Shown: positions 1 to 6,540 of the stretch, piece after piece
Layout: every line of letters starts with the position of its first letter
Position numbering within the stretch: position 1 is the first letter of the stretch
Assembly: GCA_050743125.1 (NCBI GenBank)
Contig: JBOGEB010000109.1
Location: forward strand, 1 to 14,020
DNA: 14,020 nucleotides
Direction: 5' to 3'
Source of the DNA: JBOGEB01 sp050743125
GTDB lineage: Bacteria > Actinomycetota > Nitriliruptoria > Euzebyales > Egibacteraceae
Program-made: the position numbers and the translations under genes
The notes under the pieces: generated by a model
Databases searched by the model: none
Told to the model about the DNA's origin: nothing
Seen by the model: only the letters and a program-made list of their open reading frames with translations

Positions 1-286
1 ACGCCAGGCTCGTGGCGGCGTGACCGGAAGGGAAGGACGACGTGAGCGGCTTGATGAGTTGGTTCTCGGCTTGCGGGGGTCGCTGCCGTTGCACGACGGG
101 TTTGACGAGGAGGTTGGCGACCACCGCAGTGATCACGTAGCCGACGCTGCCTCGCAGAGCTGCCCGCCGACCTCGTTGACGGCCATGAGCAGCCAGCACC
201 GCCGCGGTCGCGGCCCAGATCGGTGGCTGCTTGGTGACAAACCCGGTCCAGTCGAGCGCCTGAGCCACCGTTCCTACGCGGGTCAT
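1..286 (-). CDS. PAP2-family phosphatase, partial (3' end off window)
   Basis: This is the N-terminal 95 residues of a membrane phosphatase of the PAP2 (type 2 phosphatidic acid phosphatase) superfamily, which removes phosphate from lipid or isoprenoid phosphates at the membrane. Visible motifs are KPVVQRQRP at residues 62-70 (the KX6RP motif 1) and SFPSGHA at 84-90 (the PSGH motif 2, whose His is an active-site residue in the family). A hydrophobic stretch lies near residues 49-61. The ATG at 286-284 overlaps the TGA of the upstream condensation-type gene as ATGA, so the two are probably translationally coupled. The catalytic C-terminal motif 3 lies beyond position 1, so completeness cannot be judged. 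Family assignment is firm; the substrate is unknown. Confidence 0.85.
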   Translation of the reverse strand, partial: MTRVGTVAQALDWTGFVTKQPPIWAATAAVLAAHGRQRGRRAALRGSVGYVITAVVANLLVKPVVQRQRPPQAENQLIKPLTSSFPSGHAATSLA

Positions 287-522
287 CGACCGGCCTCGCC
301 GCGCAGCCGGACGAGCTCGGTCAGGTAACGGTCGGCGAAACGGCGGGCGGCGTCGGGGCTGAACAGCGGGTGTCGGTAGCGGAAGGCCAGGTGGAGCTGC
401 CCGCCGACGGTGGCTGCACCGAGTGAGAGCCCGCAGGGCATCCGGGCCGGCGCCGAAAACCACAGCTCGGTGGTCTCCCCGGCGTCCGGCCCGAACGAAG
501 GTGGCTCGTCGATCCGGCCTAG

Positions 523-537
523 TGGTCCAAGCGGAAA
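523..537 (+). repeat. left terminal inverted repeat of the MITE
   Basis: TGGTCCAAGCGGAAA pairs with the right end at 665-679 with two mismatches, at positions 7 and 8 of the repeat. Confidence 0.8.
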
Positions 538-664
538 GTTCCGTTGACACCGAGGGTGCGACTGCGCCCGTCTCGCAAGGCGCGGGTCGCGCTGTGTACT
601 GGTTGTCCTCAAGCGATCCGCAACGCCGCGAGGTGGGTGCAGACGCATCCGAATGCCACGGGTT

Positions 665-679
665 TTTCCGCGCGGACCA
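665..679 (-). repeat. right terminal inverted repeat of the MITE
   Basis: Read on the minus strand this is TGGTCCGCGCGGAAA, matching the left end at 13 of 15 positions. It is followed outward by the second CTAG at 680-683. Confidence 0.8.
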
Positions 680-1939
680 CTAGGTTCGACAGCAAGGCCG
701 TGTCCACCAGTCGGTTCCCCGTCAGCCACAGGAGGGTGGGGAGCTGCTGCTTGGCCCAGACGGGCAGCAGAGGTGTGTACCAGAGGACCTCGATGAGCGC
801 GGCGCCGGCGTCACCCCGCACCTGTGCTCCCTGTGCGGCAACCGTGTCCAGCACTTGACGCGGCGTGGCGCGGGCGCGGGGGCTGGTGACCACTCGGGCA
901 CTCAGGACGAAGTTGGTGGCAACGTCCTGGCGCCAGGCGTCTGGCCGGAGGTTGACCGGGACGAGCACACCGATCCGGTGGCAGGGAGCGCCGTGCTCGG
1001 CGTTCCAGGAGACGACGGCAAGGTGCAAGGCGGCGACCAGCAGGTCGTTGACCGTGCCCGGGAGCTCTGAGTCGGAAAGCGCCGCGGTGTCGTCCGCCGA
1101 CAGGCGCAGGTGGTGGAAGCCGTAGCCGGGACGGTCGGCGCCCTCGTCGGGGGCCACCCGGGCGGGCGGTGTCAGCAGGTCGCGGAGCTTGTCGGCCAGC
1201 ATCTGCCACCGAGGTGCCCGGACGGCCAAGTCGTCGGTGGTCAGGTGGCCGCGTACGTCGCGGGCGTCCTCGAGCGGCACCTGAGGCAGGGGATCGGGTC
1301 GACCGGCGTAGGCCCGAGCGACCGAGTGCAGGACGCGGAGGCTGCCGAAGCCGTCGAAGGCTGCATGGTTGACGTTGAGCATCAGCAGGTCACCGTCGGG
1401 ATGCCGGACCAGGCGGGCTCGGAGGGGCGGCGACTCCGCCAGCGGGACCCCCAGGCTCTGCAGCTCGGACCGGATCACGGCCAGGGTGGCGTCGTCGGGA
1501 CAGTCGAGCACCCGCAACGGGTCGAGCTCGGGCTCTGGGGTGATCTCCCAGCAGTACCGGCGGCTGAAGCGCCGCGGCGGGGCCATACGGGCGCGGGCCA
1601 TGGGGTGGCGGCGCAGCGCCTCGGCCATCGCCGCCCGCAGACGCGGCTCGTCGAGGTGCCCCGCCACCCGCAGCTCGAACTGAATGCTCCAGGGCTCCTG
1701 TGGAGTGTCGAGCACATGGACGGCCTCATCGACGACCGTGAACGGCAGGCTCGGCAGCCGGCCGGCGGGGAGGCAGGGGCTCGGCGTTCCGCGCTGCTGG
1801 TCGCCAGACACAGAGCCGAGGTCTGGGATCGAAACCGGCAGGAGGTCCTCCTTGTCCGTGCGGTGGCCTTGGAGATACCCCGTGCTCGGACTCCGCACAC
1901 CGAAGCAGCCGGCTCAGCGCAGAACACGCACCGCGAGGC

Positions 1940-2944
1940 TCAGCCCGGGACGCGCAGGACGCCGGCGCCGTGGATCTGGCCGGCAGCGAGCGCGCGCAGG
2001 GCGGCGTCGGCCTCCGCCAGGGCGAACGGCGTGACCTCGACCTTGACGGGGATCTGGGCGGCGAGGGCGAGGAACGCATGCCCGTCGGCGCGGGTGTTCG
2101 CGGTCACGCTGACCAACGTCCGCTCACCGAACAGGTGCTCGGCATAGCGCAGGGTGGGGATGTCGGTCAGGTGGATCCCGGCGATCGCGAGCGTGCCGCC
2201 CCGGTCGAGCGCGGCGAGCGCGGCGGGGACGACCCCTCCGGCGGGCGCGAACGTGATCGCGGCGTCGAGCGGCTCCGGTGGGCCTTGGTCGGGCGGACGG
2301 GCGGAGGCGGCGCCGAGCTCCAGCGCGTGGCGGCGAGCCGCCGCTGAGCGGGTGACGACGTGCACCGTCGCGCCCTCGAAGATCGCGACCTGCGCGGCGA
2401 GGTGCGCGGACGCCCCGAAGCCGTAAATCCCGAGCCGCCCGCCTGGCGGCGGCTGCGCGCGGCGCAGCGCGCGGTAGCCGATGATGCCGGCGCACAGCAG
2501 CGGCGCGGCGCGATCGTCGTCGAAGGCGTCCGGCAGCGGGTAGGCGTAGGCCTCGTCGATCAGCGCGTGCTCGGCGTACCCGCCGTCGTCGTCCCAGCCG
2601 GTGAAACGCGGCGCAACGCACAAGTTCTCGTCGCCCCGCTCGCAGAACCGGCACACACCGCAGACCTGGCGCAGCCAGGCGACGCCGATCCGGTCGCCGA
2701 GCGCGAATCGGCTCGCCCCGGGACCGGCCGCATCGACGACCCCGACGATCTCGTGGCCGGGAACGACGCCGTGGCGGCGTGGCGGCAGGTCGCCCTCCGC
2801 GAGGTGCAGGTCGGTGCGGCAGACCCCGCAGGTGCGCACACGGACGCGGACCGCGCCCGGCCCGGGCGCGGGGATGGGCCGGTCAACGAGCCGCAGCGGT
2901 CCAGCTGCAATCGGTCCGGGCTGGTCGACGATCCAGGCACGCAT
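1940..2944 (-). CDS. zinc-dependent alcohol dehydrogenase family protein
   Basis: A 334-residue medium-chain dehydrogenase/reductase, expected to oxidise an alcohol or reduce an aldehyde with NAD(P)(H). The catalytic zinc site is visible: C42 in CGVCRTDLH, H64-E65 in PGHE, and C151 in LLCAGIIGY. The structural zinc lobe has the four cysteines C95, C98, C101 and C109. The cofactor-binding fold carries GFGASAH near residues 175-181, a variant of the usual GxGxxG. ATG at 2944 gives the usual family N-terminus (MRAWIVDQPGP). Length is normal for this subgroup. It lies 41 bp upstream of the condensation-type gene on the same strand, so the two may be cotranscribed. The physiological substrate is unknown. 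Confidence 0.92.
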   Translation of the reverse strand: MRAWIVDQPGPIAAGPLRLVDRPIPAPGPGAVRVRVRTCGVCRTDLHLAEGDLPPRRHGVVPGHEIVGVVDAAGPGASRFALGDRIGVAWLRQVCGVCRFCERGDENLCVAPRFTGWDDDGGYAEHALIDEAYAYPLPDAFDDDRAAPLLCAGIIGYRALRRAQPPPGGRLGIYGFGASAHLAAQVAIFEGATVHVVTRSAAARRHALELGAASARPPDQGPPEPLDAAITFAPAGGVVPAALAALDRGGTLAIAGIHLTDIPTLRYAEHLFGERTLVSVTANTRADGHAFLALAAQIPVKVEVTPFALAEADAALRALAAGQIHGAGVLRVPG

Positions 2945-3077
2945 CGCTCGGGCGGGGCAGGTTGGGGCGGTCAGCGGTCACGCTACCGCGGGTCGGATCG
3001 TCGTCGTCCGTGCTCTGCGCCGGGCAGACGACCACGACCCGATAGGTGGAGGCGGGGTCTTCGACGTGTCCGGTCAC
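2883..3077 (-). CDS. possible small hypothetical protein, GTGA-coupled
   Basis: A 64-codon ORF whose GTG at 3077-3075 overlaps the TGA of the preceding small membrane protein as GTGA. The predicted start is MTGHVEDPASTYRVVVV, with a beta-strand-like YRVVVVCP segment. Against it, the 3' part overlaps the first 62 bases of the dehydrogenase gene and the C-terminal half is low-complexity. It matches no family I recognise. The GTGA start is the main support, so the call is weak. Confidence 0.28.
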   Translation of the reverse strand: MTGHVEDPASTYRVVVVCPAQSTDDDDPTRGSVTADRPNLPRPSDACLDRRPARTDCSWTAAAR

Positions 3078-3241
3078 GGTCGCTCGTGGCGGATCCACCA
3101 GCAGCCGACCCGTTCGGCGGCGCGCTGATCGAGCCAGCGCCAGCGGCGGCGCTCAGCGCGGCGCGTGACGGTAACGGCCAGGCCAGCGCCGACCAGCGCG
3201 GCGACACCTGCGACGAGGACGAGCACCCCGACGCCGGTCAC
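3074..3241 (-). CDS. small single-pass membrane protein downstream of whiB
   Basis: A 55-residue protein starting MTGVGVLVLVAGVAALVGAG. Residues 4-26 form one strongly hydrophobic segment, followed by a very basic tail (TRRAERRRWRWLD), which suggests a single transmembrane helix with a cytoplasmic positive C-terminus. The GTG at 3241-3239 overlaps the TGA of whiB as GTGA, so it is probably translated by coupling to whiB. No conserved enzyme motif is present and the function is unknown. The hydrophobic profile and the coupling are seen in the sequence; that it is expressed is inference. Confidence 0.6.
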   Translation of the reverse strand: MTGVGVLVLVAGVAALVGAGLAVTVTRRAERRRWRWLDQRAAERVGCWWIRHERP

Positions 3242-3552
3242 GCTTGCGTTCCCGGGTCGGCGCTCGGACGCGGGTCGGGAAGGGACAACAGGTGGCGGCG
3301 CTCGGCCGCGGTCAGCCGACGCGCCTGGGCGCGGCGCAGCGACCGCCGCTCGTCCTCGGTCTTGCCGCCCCAGACACCGGCGGCCTGGCCGGTGTCCAGC
3401 GCCCAGTCGAGGCACTCGTCACAGACCTCGCAGCGATCACAGATCATCTTGGCCTGCTCGGCCTGCTCCAACGCAGGCCCGGTCACCCCGACAGGAAAGA
3501 ACAGGTCCGGGTCCTCGTCCAAGCAGGCGGCTTTGTGGCGCCAGTGCGTCAT
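3238..3552 (-). CDS. WhiB-family iron-sulfur transcription factor (WhiB1/WblE type)
   Basis: A 104-residue WhiB-like protein, a small actinobacterial regulator that binds a redox- and NO-sensitive [4Fe-4S] cluster and acts with the main sigma factor. The four cluster ligands fit the family pattern: C10, C38, C41 and C47 (C, then CxxC, then x5-C), with an additional C44. The GVWGG turn is at residues 59-63, followed by a basic C-terminal segment (RRSLRRAQARR) typical of DNA contact. The N-terminus WRHKAACLDEDPDLFFPVG is closest in my recollection to WhiB1/WblE proteins. ATG at 3552 gives the family's normal start; longer upstream frames in the AT-richer leader were ignored. It is followed at once by a GTGA-coupled small membrane protein. 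Confidence 0.93.
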   Translation of the reverse strand: MTHWRHKAACLDEDPDLFFPVGVTGPALEQAEQAKMICDRCEVCDECLDWALDTGQAAGVWGGKTEDERRSLRRAQARRLTAAERRHLLSLPDPRPSADPGTQA

Positions 3553-3796
3553 TGGGTCTCGCTTTCGTTCGGGATGGGCTGGTCCATGGTGGGCAGTACT
3601 GTGCTGGATCCGCCGGCCCGCGGTCATGGTCATCACGGTGACGGTTTTCTCCCCTTGTTCCGCAGCAAAATCATGCCTCTGAACAGGCGATATTTCGCAC
3701 CGTTGACAGAGAATTCCCCGCATTGGTCCAGCCACGCCGCCCCTGGTTACGATGCGTGGCGAAGCTTGCGTTGACGACGCTTGGTCAGGAGGCGGT
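3553..3796. promoter_or_regulatory. divergent intergenic region between whiB and the HTH/TPR gene
   Basis: This 244-bp stretch is clearly richer in A+T around 3640-3720 than the coding DNA around it, as expected for a shared divergent control region. On the plus strand there is a TACGAT hexamer (3748-3753) that could be a -10 box for the downstream regulator, with TTGGTC at 3723-3728 at a long 19-bp spacing; a TTGACA at 3703-3708 has no good partner. On the whiB side no convincing -35/-10 pair was found. A GTCATCACGGTGAC partial inverted repeat (3629-3642) sits in the whiB leader and could be an operator. All individual sites are weak. Confidence 0.45.
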
Positions 3797-5144
3797 GTGG
3801 GGGTCACGAAAGCAGTTCGTGAGGCGTTGCGTCGGGAGTTGGCCGCCAAGGGGTACGCGCCGCCCGACATCGCCGTGGTGATGGCCGCCAGGTACGGCAT
3901 CCGGCCCCGGCTGGCGTTGCGGTGGGCATATGGCATGACCCTCGACGACGTGGCCGAGGCGTGGAACCAGCAGGACGCGTCTGGCCGGGCGCCGATGTCC
4001 GCGCGGCGGGTCAGCGACTACGAGCGCTGGCCGGACGGCGGCAAGCGTCCGACCGCGTANNNNNNNNNNNNNNNNNNNNNNNNNNNNNNNNNNNNNNNNN
4101 NNNNNNNNNNNNNNNNNNNNNNNNNNNNNNNNNNNNNNNNNNNNNNNNNNNNNNNNNNNAGACCACGTCCTGGACCTGTTGGGCGTCGAGCCGGATCGCC
4201 TGCACGCCGCGCTCGACGCGAGCACGGTCAGCGAGGAGCGCTTGGCGTACTTCGAGCACGTCGCCGACCGGCTCGGCGCGCAAGTCAAAAACGTTGCGCC
4301 GCCCACTCTCCTGGAGGACGCCGTCGTGCATTTCCGCAGCGTCCGGCGACTGGTGACGGACCACCAGAGGACCACCTACCAGCTTCGCCTGAGCCGGGTC
4401 GGCGCCAAGCTCGGCATAGTCGTCGGCGAGATCCTGTTCATCGAGGGGCAGTTCGACCTGGCAGGCAAGTGGTACCGGGTGGCCCAGGACGCGGCGCTCG
4501 CCGGCGGCGACCGTTATCTGGCGGACATCGCCTTGGCCAGCCAGGCGTACCTGCCGACCTACGCGGGCGACCCGTCCGGGGTGCTCGCCCTGGTCGACCC
4601 ACGGCTGGAGCAGCGTTGCCGGCCGACGCCCGCGGTTGCGTTCCTGTGGGCCTTCAAGGGCAAGGCGCACGCGGCGCTTGGCGAGCGGACCGCGTTCGAG
4701 CGCGCGATGGGCCAGGCGCGCAAGATACTGGACGCCTCCCCGCCGGAGCTCGTCGGTCCGGGGATCTTCTCGTTCCTCCCCGAGAAGCTTGAGTTCTACG
4801 AGGCCACCGGCTACGTGAGGCTGGGAGACGCGGAGCACGCCACGCAGGCCGCCGACCGCGCGCTTGCGCTCTACGACCCAACGCACAATTCCGATCCGGC
4901 GCTGGTCCGGCTCGACAAGGCGTGCGCGCTCGCGCAGGCCGGCGAGATCCCTCAAGGATGCCAGGTCGCCAAGCGCGCCCTCCTCGACCCACACACCTAT
5001 CCCGCCGTCACCGTCATGGTCCGCGCCCGGGAGTTCGACGTGCTGCTCGGCGACGACCGGGCATCGGCCGTCCGGGACTGGCGGGACGTCCTCGCCACGA
5101 TCCGCTGGCCGCAGCCGCCCGGCCCGTTGGCCCGCCACCAGTAA
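3797..5144 (+). CDS. HTH (XRE-like) regulator with TPR-like C-terminal domain, copy 1, interrupted by assembly gap
   Basis: An actinobacterial helix-turn-helix protein: an N-terminal helical segment (MGVTKAVREALRRELAAKGY), a HTH region beginning RPRLALRWAYGMTLDDVAEAW and including SARRVSDYERWP, then a long alpha-helical TPR-like region to the TAA at 5142-5144. Start chosen: GTG at 3797, with AGGAGG at 3787-3792 four bases upstream. The gap 4060-4159 removes the middle. Copy 2 shows 258 bp should be there, which also brings the two halves into one frame, so the apparent frameshift is an artefact. The complete protein would be about 501 residues. The role is probably transcriptional control with ligand or peptide sensing by the TPR part; this is inferred from architecture only. 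Confidence 0.75.
4060..4159. other. assembly gap (100 N), real size probably 258 bp
   Basis: Exactly 100 N, the usual placeholder for a gap of unknown length. The bases at 4059 and 4160 align to 5277 and 5536 in the second copy, so 258 bp are missing if the copies match. 258 is divisible by three, and restoring it aligns the frames on both sides. Confidence 0.9.
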
Positions 5145-5152
5145 CGGCATGC

Positions 5153-6529
5153 ATGACCCTCGACGACGTGGCCGAGGCGTGGAACCAGCAGGACGCGTCT
5201 GGCCGGGCGCCGATGTCCGCGCGGCGGGTCAGCGACTACGAGCGCTGGCCGGACGGCGGCAAGCGTCCGACCGCGTACGTGCTGCTGATGCTCGCCAAGA
5301 TCTACGCCACCACGATGGAGCGGCTGCTCGACGACCGGGACTACGGCGCGCTGGGCGACAAACAGCTGTTCGAGGTGGTCGGGCTCTGCCCCGCCAGCAC
5401 CGCGGAGCCGAAACCGGCGCCGGCCGTGGCGAGCCCCGCCGTCAGCGGCGACACTCGACCCGACGCGCCCTGCACGGCGAAGGAGAGTTCGACGAAGCGG
5501 CGGTACGTGGTCCAGCTCGGGGGTGCGGTGGTCGCAGACCACGTCCTGGACCTGTTGGGCGTCGAGCCGGATCGCCTGCACGCCGCGCTCGACGCGAGCA
5601 CGGTCAGCGAGGAGCGCTTGGCGTACTTCGAGCACGTCGCCGACCGGCTCGGCGCGCAAGTCGTCAAGGTCACGCCAGCCACCCTCCCCGAGTGCCTGGA
5701 GGACGCCGTCACGCACTTCCGCAGCGTCCGGCGACTGGTGACGGACCACCAGAGGACCACCTACCAGCTTCGCCTGAGCCGGGTCGGCGTCAAGCTCGGC
5801 GCGGTCGTCGGCGAGGGCCTGTTCGGCGAGGGGCAGTTCGACCTGGCAAGGGAGTGGTTCCAGGCGGCCCAGCACGCGGCGCTCGCCGGCGGCGACCGCT
5901 ATCTGGCAGACATCGCCTTGGCCAGCCAGGCGTACCTGCCGACCTACGCGGGCGACCCGTCCGGGGTGCTCGCCCTGGTCGACCCACGGCTGGAGCAGCG
6001 TTGCCGGCCGACGCCCGCGGTTGCGTTCCTGTGGGCCTTCAAGGGCAAGGCGCACGCGGCGCTTGGCGAGCGGACCGCGTTCGAGCGCGCGATGGGCCAG
6101 GCGCGCAAGATACTGGACGCCTCCCCGCCGGAGCTCGTCGGTCCGGGGATCTTCTCGTTCCTCCCCGAGAAGCTTGAGTTCTACGAGGCCACCGGCTACG
6201 TGAGGCTGGGAGACGCGGAGCACGCCACGCAGGCCGCCGACCGCGCGCTTGCGCTCTACGACCCAACGCACAATTCCGATCCGGCGCTGGTCCGGCTCGA
6301 CAAGGCGTGCGCGCTCGCGCAGGCCGGCGAGATCCCTCAAGGATGCCAGGTCGCCAAGCGCGCCCTCCTCGACCCACACACCTATCCCGCCGTCACCGTC
6401 ATGGTCCGCGCCCGGGAGTTCGACGTGCTGCTCGGCGACGACCGGGCATCGGCCGTCCGGGACTGGCGGGACGTCCTCGCCACGATCCGCTGGCCGCAGC
6501 CGCCCGGCCCGTTGGCCCGCCACCAGTAA
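5153..6529 (+). CDS. HTH/TPR regulator, copy 2, missing the first 46 residues
   Basis: A 458-residue near-copy of the preceding regulator beginning at the internal methionine MTLDDVAEAW, which is residue 47 in copy 1. The N-terminal helix and probably HTH helix 1 are absent, while SARRVSDYERWP and LLMLAKIYATTMERLL remain. DNA binding may therefore be impaired. The ATG at 5153 lies 8 nt after the TAA of copy 1 with no Shine-Dalgarno sequence, so expression would need reinitiation from copy 1; the frame is also open upstream. The rest is complete to the TAA at 6527-6529. Compared with copy 1 it has three extra residues (QVVKVTPATLPECLED against QVKNVAPPTLLED) and a diverged segment around 5785-5900. 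It could be a pseudogene or a regulatory decoy. Confidence 0.55.
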   Translation: MTLDDVAEAWNQQDASGRAPMSARRVSDYERWPDGGKRPTAYVLLMLAKIYATTMERLLDDRDYGALGDKQLFEVVGLCPASTAEPKPAPAVASPAVSGDTRPDAPCTAKESSTKRRYVVQLGGAVVADHVLDLLGVEPDRLHAALDASTVSEERLAYFEHVADRLGAQVVKVTPATLPECLEDAVTHFRSVRRLVTDHQRTTYQLRLSRVGVKLGAVVGEGLFGEGQFDLAREWFQAAQHAALAGGDRYLADIALASQAYLPTYAGDPSGVLALVDPRLEQRCRPTPAVAFLWAFKGKAHAALGERTAFERAMGQARKILDASPPELVGPGIFSFLPEKLEFYEATGYVRLGDAEHATQAADRALALYDPTHNSDPALVRLDKACALAQAGEIPQGCQVAKRALLDPHTYPAVTVMVRAREFDVLLGDDRASAVRDWRDVLATIRWPQPPGPLARHQ

Positions 6530-6540
6530 CGGCATGCCCG

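Larger units (their letters stand above)
519..683. mobile_element. 157-bp MITE-like element with CTAG flanks
   Basis: The element occupies 523-679 and is flanked by CTAG at 519-522 and 680-683. Its ends are inverted repeats: TGGTCCAAGCGGAAA on the left and TGGTCCGCGCGGAAA (reverse complement of the right end), matching 13 of 15. Deleting the element plus one CTAG restores the reading frame of the host gene, which shows directly that it is an insertion. It is too short to encode a transposase, so it must have been moved in trans. A TA duplication inside a CTAG target is known for IS630-type elements and for some IS5/IS427-type elements; on that reading the element is 159 bp flanked by TA. Which family mobilised it cannot be settled here. 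Confidence 0.85.
283..1898 (-). pseudogene. condensation/acyltransferase-fold protein, disrupted by a small insertion
   Basis: The product resembles the condensation-domain superfamily (NRPS condensation, PapA and WS/DGAT-type acyltransferases), which move acyl groups using an HHxxxDG active site. Here the motif reads NHAAFDG at residues 177-183, keeping the catalytic His and the DG. The frame from 1898 runs to SNL (residue 406), then reads into an inserted element and stops at 609. The missing C-terminus (GRIDEPPSFG to the TGA at 285-283) sits in another frame on the far side of the element. Excising 161 bp (element plus one CTAG) joins SNL to GRID and gives an intact 484-residue protein. 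Start is uncertain: GTG at 1898 has no clear Shine-Dalgarno, and GTG at 1811 is an alternative. It lies 41 bp after the dehydrogenase and overlaps the PAP2 gene by ATGA. The substrate is not predictable. Confidence 0.8.
3933..6537 (+). repeat. tandem direct duplication of about 1.4 kb (HTH/TPR gene)
   Basis: Unit 1 spans 3933-5152 (including the N gap) and unit 2 spans 5151-6537. The junction AACGGCATGCATGACCC joins the end of the unit (AACGGCATGC) to its beginning (GCATGACCC) with two shared bases. Spacing between matching bases is 1218 before the gap and 1385 near the end; the difference is the true gap length minus 100, plus a 9-bp indel. Outside a patch at about 4286-4525 the units look identical. 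Confidence 0.85.

Noticed and set aside
20..328. Plus-strand ORF at the left edge
   Set aside because: The opposite strand encodes a PAP2 phosphatase with KX6RP and PSGH motifs.
544..858. Possible transposase fragment inside the MITE
   Set aside because: The plus-frame peptide (AIRNAARWVQTHPNATGF) only loosely recalls an IS630 C-terminus; 157 bp is too short to support it.
1110..2147. 345-codon plus-strand frame
   Set aside because: It lies antisense to the condensation-type gene and the end of the dehydrogenase, both of which have clear family motifs.
2360..3682. 440-codon plus-strand frame
   Set aside because: Antisense to the dehydrogenase and whiB; no motifs and biased composition.
3752..4792. 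346-codon plus-strand frame running through the N gap
   Set aside because: The frame after the gap is wrong because the gap is 100 N instead of about 258 bp; the real protein continues in the frame that ends at 5144.
4922..5152. N-terminal extension of copy 2 (open frame from 4922)
   Set aside because: It reads copy 1 in a different frame and gives an Arg/Pro-rich sequence with no relation to the true N-terminus.
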